Source: Caulobacter segnis (lineage in GTDB: Bacteria; Pseudomonadota; Alphaproteobacteria; Caulobacterales; Caulobacteraceae). From it: DNA of 64,000 nucleotides. Shown here in pieces: positions 35,628-43,644 of this stretch; position 1 is the stretch's first letter, and each line of letters starts with the position of its first letter. Under the pieces are notes generated by a model. That model searched no databases. It was given only the letters and a program-made list of their open reading frames with translations, and was not told the origin of the DNA. A program made the position numbers and the translations under genes. The DNA is taken from assembly GCF_019931575.1 (NCBI RefSeq), contig NZ_CP082923.1, positions 3,534,001-3,598,000 on the forward strand. The letters are read 5' to 3'.

Positions 35628-36491
35628 TTACCCCAGCGCCTTCTTGTACAGCGCCAGCAGGTTGCTCCAGGCCTTCTCGGCGGCGGGCTCGTTGTAGACT
35701 TGGCTGCCCTTGACGGTCCAACCGTGGGCGGCGCCGGCGAAGACCTCGACCTGGGCCGGGCGCTTGGCCTCGGCGAAGGCGGCCTTCAGCTTGTCCTTCA
35801 CGTCCGGCTCCTTCTGGTCGTCGTTGTCGGCGATTTCGATCAGGTAGTCGGCGTGAGTCTTGGGGATCAGCAGGTGCGGGCTGTCGGCGTCGGCCGTGAC
35901 CAGGCCGCCGCCGTGGAAGGTGGCCACCGCGCCGATCCGGCCCGGAACCGCGCCGGCGGTGCGGAACGACAGCGGGCCGCCCATGCAGTAACCCTGCACC
36001 CCGACCTTCTTGGTCTTGTCGGTCTTGGCCTGAGCATCCAGGAAGGCGACATAGGCCGCCGCATCCTTGAACGTGCCCTCGGGCGTCACCGAGGCGCGCA
36101 GCGGCGTCAGCTTGGCGCGGTCGTCGGGATTGGCGAAGTTGAACGCGCCCTCGACCACCGGAGCCTTCTTGACCCGGTAGTAGAGGTTGGGAACCAGCAC
36201 GACATAGCCGGCCGCGGCCAGGCGGCGGCCCATGTCGCGGAACACCGGGCGCAGGCTCATGACGTCGGGCCACACCAGCACGGCCGGGTACTTGCCCTTC
36301 GCCTTGGGATAGAACAGGGCCGCGTCGGCGACGCCGTCGGCGGTCTTGATCTCGACGTCCTTCTCCTCGACCGTCCCGTCGGCGCGGGCGACCGAAGCGA
36401 CGCCGGTGGCGGCGACGGTCATCAAGCCGAAGGCGCGGCGGGACAGACGGGGGTCATGAACAAGGCCCGGGTGGATGTCGTCATCGCACAT
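35628..36491 (-). CDS. Dienelactone hydrolase-family protein, exported
   Basis: 287 residues. A twin-arginine-like leader (RLSRRAFGLMTVAATGVASVA) precedes an alpha/beta hydrolase with the nucleophile elbow GYCMGG (C169; Cys nucleophile as in DLH), an Asp in the EIADNDDQKEPD region and the His in GAAHGWTV. Hydrolyses an ester or lactone in the periplasm; natural substrate unknown. Stands alone on the minus strand, 94 bp beyond the MerR-ATPase gene. Confidence 0.85.
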   Translation of the reverse strand: MCDDDIHPGLVHDPRLSRRAFGLMTVAATGVASVARADGTVEEKDVEIKTADGVADAALFYPKAKGKYPAVLVWPDVMSLRPVFRDMGRRLAAAGYVVLVPNLYYRVKKAPVVEGAFNFANPDDRAKLTPLRASVTPEGTFKDAAAYVAFLDAQAKTDKTKKVGVQGYCMGGPLSFRTAGAVPGRIGAVATFHGGGLVTADADSPHLLIPKTHADYLIEIADNDDQKEPDVKDKLKAAFAEAKRPAQVEVFAGAAHGWTVKGSQVYNEPAAEKAWSNLLALYKKALG

Positions 36492-36556
36492 GGCGGTCTC
36501 CTCCTGAATGTACGGCTTGGTACGCTATAACCGCGTTATCCGTCAGCCCATCCATT

Positions 36557-37600
36557 TTAAGTGGCGACCTGATAAGTCGCTCTACCAGGCAACAGCAGGT
36601 CCTGCTTGCGGCCGTCGCACAGGGCGTAGCTGAAGCCCGACTGGATAGCCCAGGCCCCGACCTCGCCCGCCTTGTTGATGGCCAGGAAGCCGACCTGGAT
36701 GTCCTTGGCCTGGGGCTTCTTCTTCAGGATCCGCTCGACGGCCTCGCGGCAGGCGGCCTCGGGCGAGCGGCCCTGACGCATCAGTTCGACGACCAGGAAG
36801 CTGCCGACATTGCGGATCACTTCTTCCCCAACACCGGTCGAGGTGGCGCCGCCGACCTCGTTGTCGACATAGAGGCCTGCACCGATGATCGGGCTGTCGC
36901 CCACCCGGCCGCGCATCTTCCAGGCCATGCCGCTGGTGGTGCAGGCGCCCGCGATGTTCCCCTTGGCGTCGATGGCCAGCATGCCGATGGTGTCGTGATT
37001 GTTCGCCCCGCCCGGCGTGCCCAGCTGGCCGGTGGTCTTGCCGTAGTCGCCGACCTCGCTGTTGGCCTTGGGCTGATACCTGGCGTCCTTCTTCCAGGCC
37101 TCCCAGGCGGCCTTCGACTCCGGCGTCAGCAGCTCTTCGTACTTGAAGCCCTGCTCCAGCGCGAACTGCAGGGCCCCTGCCCCGACCAGCATCACGTGCG
37201 GGGTCTTCTCCATGACCTTGCGAGCCACCGAGATCGGATGGTCGATATGCTCCAGAGCCGCGACCGAGCCGCAGTTGCCCAGCTCGTCCATGATGCAGGC
37301 GTCCAGCGAGACATGGCCGTCACGGTCGGGATAGCCGGCCCGACCGACGCTGTGGTTCTTCAGATCCTGCTCGGGCACGCGCGCCCCGGCCTCGACCGCG
37401 TCAAGGGCCCGCCCCCCCTTGGACAGCACCGCCCAGGCGGCCTGGTTGGCGGCGACGCCGAAATCCCAGGTGGAGATCACGCAGGGGCCTTGCAGCTTGG
37501 TCACGGCCTCCGCCGCCGACGCCTTGGCGCCGATCATCGCCGATCCGGCCAGGGTCGCGCCGATCAGGCCTCTACGATTCATCATTCCCGTGTGCTCCAA
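36557..37600 (-). CDS. Glycosylasparaginase (N4-GlcNAc-asparaginase), Ntn hydrolase
   Basis: 347 residues. An N-terminal signal (RRGLIGATLAGSAMIGAKASA) is followed by WDFGVAANQAAWAVLSKGGRALDAVEAG. The self-cleavage motif GGANNHDTIGMLA has T204 as predicted nucleophile exposed after autoproteolysis between D203 and T204. VGDSPIIGAGLYVDNEVGGATSTGVGEE is the second family block. Cleaves the bond between asparagine and N-acetylglucosamine. Start may be ATG 37600 or 37585. Divergent from cutC with only 42 bp between. Confidence 0.92.
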   Translation of the reverse strand: MEHTGMMNRRGLIGATLAGSAMIGAKASAAEAVTKLQGPCVISTWDFGVAANQAAWAVLSKGGRALDAVEAGARVPEQDLKNHSVGRAGYPDRDGHVSLDACIMDELGNCGSVAALEHIDHPISVARKVMEKTPHVMLVGAGALQFALEQGFKYEELLTPESKAAWEAWKKDARYQPKANSEVGDYGKTTGQLGTPGGANNHDTIGMLAIDAKGNIAGACTTSGMAWKMRGRVGDSPIIGAGLYVDNEVGGATSTGVGEEVIRNVGSFLVVELMRQGRSPEAACREAVERILKKKPQAKDIQVGFLAINKAGEVGAWAIQSGFSYALCDGRKQDLLLPGRATYQVAT

Positions 37601-37642
37601 GAAGACCGCGCCGATTCCCTAGCACGACCCCGGAGAGACACG

Positions 37643-38380
37643 ATGACCGCCGACCGCGTCCTGCTGGAAGTCTGTGTCGATACGCCCGCCGGATTGGCGG
37701 CGGCAATCGCGGGCGGCGCGGATCGGATCGAACTTTGCGCGGCCCTGGGCCTGCAGGGCCTGACTCCCGCCCCCGGCCTGATGGCCCTGGCGGCCGGCGC
37801 GCCGATTCCAATCTATCCGATGATCCGGCCGCGCAATGGCGACTTCTGCTTCGACGCCGGCGACCTGGACGCCATGCGGCGGGATATCGACGCCGTGCGC
37901 CAGTACGGGCTGGCCGGTGTGACGATCGGCGCGAACCAGCCAGACGGCGAGCTCGATCTGGACGTGCTGGAAAAGCTGGTCGCACACAGCGCAGGCCTGG
38001 GTATGACCCTGCACCGCTCGTTCGACTTCGTCACGGATCAGCCGGCGGCGCTGGAGGCGGCGATCGCCCTGGGCTTCGAGCGCGTGCTGACCTCGGGCGG
38101 GGCCCTCACCGCTCTGGCGGGGGCCGAGCGCATCGCCGAGCTGGTCGCCCAGGCCAATGGCCGCATCCGCATCCTGGCCGGCGCGGGCGTGCGCGCCTCG
38201 AACGTGGCCGAACTGGTCGCACGGACCGGCGTGCGCGAGGTCCACGGCTCGTTCGGCGGCCCGATCCCTGGCTCCGATCCGGCGTCCCGGCTGGTGACGA
38301 TGGGCTTCGTGCCGGCCGAGATGCGCGACACCGATCAGGCGGCGGTGGCGGCGGTCTCGCGGATCCTGCGCGACCTCTAG
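37643..38380 (+). CDS. cutC: CutC family protein
   Basis: 245 residues forming a TIM barrel of the CutC family, historically linked to copper homeostasis although the biochemical role is unsettled. Family blocks are LLEVCVDTPAGLAAAIAGGADRIELC, GLTPAPGLM, MIRPRNGDFCF, MTLHRSFDF, RVLTSGG and ILAGAGVRASNVAEL. ATG 37643 has GGAGAGA 5 nt upstream; a longer upstream frame runs antisense to the neighbouring gene and is rejected. Confidence 0.93.
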   Translation: MTADRVLLEVCVDTPAGLAAAIAGGADRIELCAALGLQGLTPAPGLMALAAGAPIPIYPMIRPRNGDFCFDAGDLDAMRRDIDAVRQYGLAGVTIGANQPDGELDLDVLEKLVAHSAGLGMTLHRSFDFVTDQPAALEAAIALGFERVLTSGGALTALAGAERIAELVAQANGRIRILAGAGVRASNVAELVARTGVREVHGSFGGPIPGSDPASRLVTMGFVPAEMRDTDQAAVAAVSRILRDL

Positions 38381-38384
38381 CGTC

Positions 38385-39692
38385 CTACTTCGCCGGGTGG
38401 CTCTTCACCCAGGTCTCGTAGACCTTGATCGCCTTGGCCGGCTGGGTCCCGAACCACGCATAGCCGTTGCGGCGCTCCAGCGAGAGTTCGTTGGCGTCGT
38501 CGCGCAGGGTCTTGTCGCGCTCGCCGAAAACCGGCTTTCCGGCCGTGCTGTAATAGCGCGACCACAGCGGACCCGCGCCCGCCTGGTCGACCAGGCGGCG
38601 GCCCTCGGGGTCGCCCTTCCCGCCGATCCAGGCCTTGCCCAGGATCGCCGAGCCCTGCATCCAGGCCACGCCCGCATGGACGGCGGCGACCTCCGCCGGG
38701 GTCGGGTCGGGCAGGCTCATCAGGTACAGCAACAGGTCGGCGCTCTCGCCCGTCGACAGGGCCGGAGGCTCGAAGTTGCGACCGGCGACCGGGGCCAGGG
38801 TGAACGGGTCGGCCTGCTGCCCCCAGATGGTCGGCTTGCCGTCGACGCGGATCTGCGAGGCGACGATGACCTCGCGGCCCTTCCTGGCCGCCGCGCCGGC
38901 CTTGGCGCGCAGGTCGGCGGGGACGAAGGCGAATTCCGGCTTGGCCTCGGAGACCTCGGTCAGCAGGGCGGCGGCCTCGGAGACGGCGTTGTCGTTGAAG
39001 GTGACGGCGTCGTGATAGCCGCCCTCCAGCGGCCAGACCTGCGGCCAGCCGCCGTTCGGGAACTGGGCGGCCAGCAGATAGCGCACGCCCTTCAGGAAGC
39101 TCTGGCGATAGACCTCCCCGTCCTTGCCGGGCGCCCGGGCCGCGACCTTAGCCAGGAAGCGCAGCTCGGTGATCGTGGCGTTGTTGTCCAGCGTGCCGAC
39201 ATAGCCCCACCTGGGGTCGCGGGCGGCGTCGAAGTCAGCTTCGCTGAGGTGCTTTGAATTGTTGTCCGAGGCCCAGGGCTGGCCAGGCAGTCGCAGGGGT
39301 CCGGTGCGATCCTGGTTCTTGCTCCAGCCGCCGGCCGGGGTCTGGAAGCTGACGATGACGTCGGCGACGTGGCGGGCCTCGGGCGAGGCGTACCAGGCCG
39401 CGTCCCTGTCCAACGGCATGCCGCCGTCGCCGTGACCGGTCGGAGGCGGCGGCGGGGCGGCTTCGCCCGGCCTCAGCTCGGCGGCCAGGGCGGCGCGGTC
39501 GGCCTTCTCCTGGGCGGTCGAGCGATCGAGATAGGCCTTCCAGGCCGGTTGCTGGGCGGCCGGCAGCTTGGCGATCCGCTCGGCGGTGATCGGCTGGGCC
39601 GGGACGTTGGTTCCGATCACGCCGGCGAAGGCGGGCGCAGCCAGGATGCTGGCGGACAGGAACAGGCCGATGGCTGCGGCGCGATAGGTCAT
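38385..39692 (-). CDS. Secreted pectate lyase (PL10 type)
   Basis: 435 residues. Signal peptide (AAAIGLFLSASILAAPAFA), a linker of about 90 residues rich in Ala/Pro, then a PL10-type catalytic domain: VIVSFQTPAGGWSKNQDR, LDNNATITELRFLAKVA, YLLAAQFPNGGWPQVWPLEGGYHDAVTFNDNA and the C-terminal GPLWSRYYSTAGKPVFGERD and NGYAWFG blocks. Cleaves polygalacturonate by beta-elimination. ATG 39692 is used (GGGAGA 8 nt upstream). An operator-like sequence lies about 57 bp upstream. Confidence 0.9.
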   Translation of the reverse strand: MTYRAAAIGLFLSASILAAPAFAGVIGTNVPAQPITAERIAKLPAAQQPAWKAYLDRSTAQEKADRAALAAELRPGEAAPPPPPTGHGDGGMPLDRDAAWYASPEARHVADVIVSFQTPAGGWSKNQDRTGPLRLPGQPWASDNNSKHLSEADFDAARDPRWGYVGTLDNNATITELRFLAKVAARAPGKDGEVYRQSFLKGVRYLLAAQFPNGGWPQVWPLEGGYHDAVTFNDNAVSEAAALLTEVSEAKPEFAFVPADLRAKAGAAARKGREVIVASQIRVDGKPTIWGQQADPFTLAPVAGRNFEPPALSTGESADLLLYLMSLPDPTPAEVAAVHAGVAWMQGSAILGKAWIGGKGDPEGRRLVDQAGAGPLWSRYYSTAGKPVFGERDKTLRDDANELSLERRNGYAWFGTQPAKAIKVYETWVKSHPAK

Positions 39693-39748
39693 CCGGACGT
39701 CTCTCCCCGACGGCGTCGTTGTCGTTGGACGCCCTTGTGTCACGGGAA

Positions 39749-39762
39749 TGATACCGGTTTCC
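39749..39762. promoter_or_regulatory. Imperfect TGATACCGGTTTCC operator upstream of pectate lyase
   Basis: Imperfect palindrome centred on ACCGGT with flanking TGAT/TTCC. It has the form of a LacI-family site (ideal dyad TGATACCGGTATCA) and lies 57-70 bp before the lyase start. The right half is degenerate, so only tentative. Confidence 0.35.
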
Positions 39763-39786
39763 TACGGCGATGAAACGGGTCTGAAA

Positions 39787-40950
39787 TCAGCCCTCGATGA
39801 TGTGCGGAATAAACCGCGAGCGGTCGCGCGTCACCCGCCCCCGATCCTCGCGCACGCCGATCCCAGCCGGCTGATCGCCGATGACCCACGAACCCACCAC
39901 CGGATAGTTCACGCCGAACTTCGGCGGCGGCTTCAGTTCCTGGCGGATCCAGCCTTCCTCGCCATAGCCCTGGTCCAGCACCCGGCCCTTGCGGCCGTCC
40001 TTCCAGAGCTCGACGTTCGCCCCCTCGCGGCTGAACAGCGGCTTGCGGGCGTAGCTGGAGCCCAGGCGCTCGACCCTGGGGTCGTCGTCGAAATAGGTCT
40101 CCAGCAGGTTCGGATGACCCGGATGGCGTTCCCAGAGCAAGGGCAGCAGAGCCTTGTTCGACAGCACTGCCTTCCACGGCGGCTCCAGGAACAGGGTCTT
40201 GGAGCCGGCGATATTGGCCGCGTACGGCTCGCGCAGCATCTCTTCCCAGGGGTGCAGCTTGAAGATCGCGCCGATCAGGTAGTTGTCCTGGTCGACGAAG
40301 CGCCCGTCGGCGTCGAGGCCGATCTGCTGGATCGGCACGAACTTGGGCTCCAGGCCGGCCAGCGTGGCCATGTCCTCGAGGAACCGCACCGTCTGGCGAT
40401 CCTCGACGAAGTCGGGATCGCTGGCGAAGTGGACGAAGCCGCCGCTTGGGAAGATCGTCTTGAACCGCTCGGCCAACTGGTCGTGCAGGCTGTTGAACTG
40501 GTCCGTGCTCTCGGGGAGTTTCCCCTGCTGGATCAGGTCCTCCAGCCACAGCCATTGGAACACCCCCGCCTCGTAGATGCTGGTCGGGGTGTCGGCGTTG
40601 TACTCGTAGAGCTTGGGCGGCCCTTCTCCGTCGTAGAAGAAGTCGAAGCGGCCATAGAGCGAGGGATCACGCGCCTTCCACGAGGCGGCGACCACGTCAC
40701 GCGAGGCTTCCGGGATCTGGAGCCGGGCCATCAGGGCGTCGCTCTGGACGGCGTCCTCAACCAGCTCCAGGCACAGCCTGTGCAGCGCCTCGGTGGCTGG
40801 CTCGATATGGCCCTCGATCTGGTCGAGCGTGAAGGCGTAGGCCGCCCGCTCGTCCCAGTAGCGGCGGCCATCGGCGTGATGCCAGGTGAAGCCGACCGCC
40901 TCGGCCTTGGACTTCCAGTCCGGTCGAGGCGTCAGGGTGAGGCGGCGCAT
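39787..40950 (-). CDS. yjfC: Glutathionylspermidine synthase-like ATP-grasp protein (YjfC)
   Basis: 387 residues, matching E. coli YjfC in length. Family blocks are GRFDFFYDGEGPPKLYEYNADTPTSIYEAGVFQW, FLEPPWKAVLSNKALLPLLWERHPGHPNLLETYFD and KPLFSREGANVELW, which form the ATP-grasp synthetase fold. It presumably ligates an amine to a peptide or amino acid; true substrates are unknown. Its start ATG overlaps the pspA-like stop by one base (40950), placing it third in the operon yjfI-yjfJ-yjfC. Confidence 0.9.
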   Translation of the reverse strand: MRRLTLTPRPDWKSKAEAVGFTWHHADGRRYWDERAAYAFTLDQIEGHIEPATEALHRLCLELVEDAVQSDALMARLQIPEASRDVVAASWKARDPSLYGRFDFFYDGEGPPKLYEYNADTPTSIYEAGVFQWLWLEDLIQQGKLPESTDQFNSLHDQLAERFKTIFPSGGFVHFASDPDFVEDRQTVRFLEDMATLAGLEPKFVPIQQIGLDADGRFVDQDNYLIGAIFKLHPWEEMLREPYAANIAGSKTLFLEPPWKAVLSNKALLPLLWERHPGHPNLLETYFDDDPRVERLGSSYARKPLFSREGANVELWKDGRKGRVLDQGYGEEGWIRQELKPPPKFGVNYPVVGSWVIGDQPAGIGVREDRGRVTRDRSRFIPHIIEG

Positions 40951-41708
40951 CAGGCGTCCGAGCCGTCCTTGTTGACCTTCACCTTGTCCTCGATGGCCAG
41001 CATCGGGGCGGGCAGAGCCTCGTCCTTCGGGGCCATCAGGCGGGCCAGCACGTCCTCGGCCCCGCCGCCGCCCGGCAGGATGCCGGCGGCCGCGAGCTTG
41101 GCGTCGAGATCGGCGCCGGTCTTGCGGTCTTCCGACTCGCTGTGCAGGCGGAACTGCTCCTCGCGGACCGACTGGCGCTCCTTGATGCGCTTGAGGCTGT
41201 CGGCGGCCGAGCCGACCACGCCACTGGCCGAGCCCGAGCGCGAGATCACGGCGGCCTGGGCCTTCTGGACGCTCTCGTTGACCTTCACGATCTCGATCTC
41301 GCGACGCAGCGCCTCGACCTTGGTGTCGGTCTGGGCGATGATCGTGCGCAGCTTTTCCTCGGCCGCGCGCAGTTCGGTCATCTGGGTCGACTTCTGACCG
41401 GCGTCCTTCTCGAGGTCGGCAATGCGCTGGGCCACTTCCAGGGCCAGGGCCTGATCGCCCTTGTTCATCGCCGCGCGAGCCGAGGACTCGTACTTGCGCG
41501 ACTGGTCGGTCAGCTGGGCGACCTCGGTCTCCAGGCTGCGGCGCCGCGCGACCAGCTTGGCCAGTTCGTCGCGAGCCTTGCCCTGGGCGTTGTCGGCGTC
41601 GCGAATCTCCTGGTCCAGGATCCGCAGGGCGTTCGCGTCCACGATGGTCTGCGCACCGTCATGCGCGGTCCCGCGGAACAGGGCCGAGAGCTTGCTCCAG
41701 ATCGACAT
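40950..41708 (-). CDS. yjfJ: PspA/IM30-family membrane-associated protein (YjfJ)
   Basis: 252 residues, almost entirely helical coiled coil. MSIWSKLSALFRG forms an amphipathic membrane-binding helix, followed by RILDQEIRDADNAQGKARDELAKLVARRRSLETEV...YESSARAAMNKGDQALALEVAQRI, the PspA/IM30 core. An acidic tail after residue 205 is extra. PspA relatives assemble on stressed inner membranes. Downstream of the DUF2170 gene by 23 bp. Confidence 0.92.
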   Translation of the reverse strand: MSIWSKLSALFRGTAHDGAQTIVDANALRILDQEIRDADNAQGKARDELAKLVARRRSLETEVAQLTDQSRKYESSARAAMNKGDQALALEVAQRIADLEKDAGQKSTQMTELRAAEEKLRTIIAQTDTKVEALRREIEIVKVNESVQKAQAAVISRSGSASGVVGSAADSLKRIKERQSVREEQFRLHSESEDRKTGADLDAKLAAAGILPGGGGAEDVLARLMAPKDEALPAPMLAIEDKVKVNKDGSDA

Positions 41709-41731
41709 CAGTAAGTCTCCGGTCTCTGTCT

Positions 41732-42403
41732 TTAAGCGGCCGCGACGCGGCTCTTTTCGAAGGAATCGCGCAGGTCGCTGGCGGCGGCGATGGCGTTGTC
41801 GGCCAGGGTGCGCAGCTCGATGATCAGCGTCTGCAGGGTGGTCTTGGACGAGATCTCGCCCATCAGCTCGTAATAGTCACGGCCGTCGACCGTGGTGATG
41901 CCGAAGTTCGACAACGGCACGATCTTCTGGGCCTTGAGCAGGAACTCGTTGAAGGCCGCGCGGTGGTTCTGCTCGTCGCAAGGCCACAGGAGGGTCGAGA
42001 CGACCAGCTGCAGCGCGCCGCCGCTGACATAGACCGGCAGGTCGCCGAACTCGTGCATCACGACCTGCAGCACGGGCTCGACGCCCTCGACGACGGTGAC
42101 GGTCATCTCGTCCTCGCGGACGAGAGCGCTCTCCACCAGCGCGTCGCGCAGCGTGTGGATCGTCCAGGCGGTGTCGATAACGGAATCCATGTGTCTGACG
42201 CCCTTGGGGGGATTGGGGTTGGTCTTCAAGGCCGGGCCGCGAACCGACTCCACGACGATCGACTGGACGGCCGAGAGGATGTCGGGCTTGCACGCCGCCG
42301 GCGCCCAGACCTCGATCTTCACGAAGCCCGCATTCCGACGGGCCTCGCGCCACGCGCGGGTCCTTTCAGCGGCTTGAGCGCTTCTCGTCGGTTTCACGGC
42401 CAT
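41732..42403 (-). CDS. yjfI: DUF2170 protein with an extra N-terminal DNA-binding-like domain (YjfI)
   Basis: 223 residues. From about residue 71 (MDSVIDTAWTIHTLRDAL...LLWPCDEQNHRAAFNEFLLKAQKIVPLSNFGI) the protein is DUF2170, as in the about 133-residue E. coli YjfI. The first 70 residues are in frame and not found in the short form: QAAERTRAWREARRNAGFVKIEVWAP followed by an amphipathic helix. This pattern resembles ribbon-helix-helix / MazE-like antitoxin N-termini. The start at 42403 is supported by a promoter whose -10 lies next to it; the alternative ATG at 42190 would give only DUF2170. Confidence 0.8.
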   Translation of the reverse strand: MAVKPTRSAQAAERTRAWREARRNAGFVKIEVWAPAACKPDILSAVQSIVVESVRGPALKTNPNPPKGVRHMDSVIDTAWTIHTLRDALVESALVREDEMTVTVVEGVEPVLQVVMHEFGDLPVYVSGGALQLVVSTLLWPCDEQNHRAAFNEFLLKAQKIVPLSNFGITTVDGRDYYELMGEISSKTTLQTLIIELRTLADNAIAAASDLRDSFEKSRVAAA

Positions 42404-42438
42404 GCGTTACATGTACGCATAACATGTACGCTTGACAA
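42404..42438 (-). promoter_or_regulatory. yjfI promoter with tandem ACATGTACGC repeats
   Basis: On + the 10-mer ACATGTACGC occurs at 42409-42418 and 42422-42431, a 13-bp period, each with an ACATGT palindrome. On the minus strand TTGTCA (42438-42433) is 17 bp from TACATG. The expected transcript would start at or next to the ATG (leaderless). The repeats overlap the -10, so they look like repressor sites. A TTGACA on + (42432-42437) overlaps the same -35 and may serve yjfK. Confidence 0.6.
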
Positions 42439-42558
42439 GACACCGTTCGGCGTCATCCTGCGACCGACTTAACCTGAGGGCAAGCGCGCCGTCGGGCAAT
42501 TCGGCGTCGCCTCTTAGATAGGCGCGCCGGCCAGGTATTCGAGGGCTCGCGGACCGCG

Positions 42559-43203
42559 ATGTTCGGAAAGCTTTTCGGCAGGAAGGACGCGTCGCGCCCC
42601 GCTCTGCCCGTCATCCGCAACGTGACGATCGGCCGGACGGTGGTGCTGGACCCGCTGGCCTGGCGGCGCTTCGGGGCCGAGACCAAGTTCGCGCTCGACC
42701 GCGACACGCTGGAGATCACGGCCCAGGGCCTGATCCAGCTGAACGACGGCGCGTTCGTGCATCGCTTCTACACGGACGACGAGATCCTGTTCCAGGTCGT
42801 CTCGGACGATCGCGAGGGCCAGCGCGCCAACGACTTTACCGTCTTCGTCCCGTGGGCCAGCGACTACCCGGCCGACCGCGCCGATCGCGACCTGTGGGCC
42901 CAACGTCTGCGCGCCCGGACATTCCAGGTCGAGGGCCTGCCCGAATACCGCCGCCTGTGGTTCGGCGACGAGGCTCCGCAGCAGGATCCGGTGACGCTGT
43001 GGGAAGACGTCTTCTACGACCGCGAAGCCCAGACGCCTGACCGGCGGCTGTTCCAGACCACGATGCTGTTCCACCGCGACCTCGCCGGCGGCGACGGCCG
43101 CGAATTGCTGCTGGCGCTGACGGCCGAGCCGGAGGAGAGCAGCGACGTCACGCACGAGACGATGATCGGCCTGCCGTTGTCGGTGGGCGAATTCCGGGCC
43201 TAA
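42559..43203 (+). CDS. yjfK: DUF2491 protein (YjfK)
   Basis: 214 residues matching the DUF2491/YjfK family: MFGKLFGRKD opening, GRTVVLDPLAWRRFG, LDRDTLEITAQGLIQLNDGAFVHRFYTDDEILFQVVSDD, YRRLWF and an MLFHRDL block. Soluble, no signal peptide or membrane segment. Function unknown; found as part of the yjf cluster. First gene of the plus-strand half-operon, 155 bp from the divergent yjfI start. Confidence 0.88.
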   Translation: MFGKLFGRKDASRPALPVIRNVTIGRTVVLDPLAWRRFGAETKFALDRDTLEITAQGLIQLNDGAFVHRFYTDDEILFQVVSDDREGQRANDFTVFVPWASDYPADRADRDLWAQRLRARTFQVEGLPEYRRLWFGDEAPQQDPVTLWEDVFYDREAQTPDRRLFQTTMLFHRDLAGGDGRELLLALTAEPEESSDVTHETMIGLPLSVGEFRA

Positions 43204-43219
43204 GGGGAGCTACAGCCAG

Positions 43220-43633
43220 ATGTTCGACTTCAGCGCATTCCAGGACGGCGCGACGGCGTTCCTGCTGGCCTTCGTCGTGGCCGGCCTGTTCACCATCGCC
43301 TTCAAGTACATCTACCAGTGGGTGACGCCCTACAACGAGAAGGCGCTGATCCGCGCGGGCAACACCGCCGCCGCCATCGCCCTGGCCGGGGCGCTGATCG
43401 GCTACGTCCTGCCGCTGGCCTCGGCGCTGAGCCACACGGTCAGCCTGCCGGAGTTCGCCGCCTGGGCCGCCCTCGCCGGCGTGATCCAGATCGCCGCCTT
43501 CACCGGCGTGCGCCTGGTCGCCCTGCCCGACGTAAAGGCCCGCATCGAGAACAACGAGGTCTCGATCGGCGTCTACCTGGCCGGCATCTCGATCGCCGTC
43601 GGCGTGCTGAACGCCGCCTGCATGACTTCGTGA
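43220..43633 (+). CDS. yjfL: DUF350 membrane protein (YjfL)
   Basis: 137 residues with four hydrophobic segments (FLLAFVVAGLFTIAFKYIYQWV; ALAGALIGYVLPLASAL; ALAGVIQIAAFTGVRLVAL; VYLAGISIAVGVLNAACM). The IRAGNTAAAIALAGALIGYVLPL block is typical of DUF350. Probably inserted in the inner membrane with the PspA-like YjfJ. 16 bp after yjfK, 11 bp before the DUF1190 gene. Confidence 0.9.
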   Translation: MFDFSAFQDGATAFLLAFVVAGLFTIAFKYIYQWVTPYNEKALIRAGNTAAAIALAGALIGYVLPLASALSHTVSLPEFAAWAALAGVIQIAAFTGVRLVALPDVKARIENNEVSIGVYLAGISIAVGVLNAACMTS

Positions 43634-43644
43634 GGGCCGGAGCA

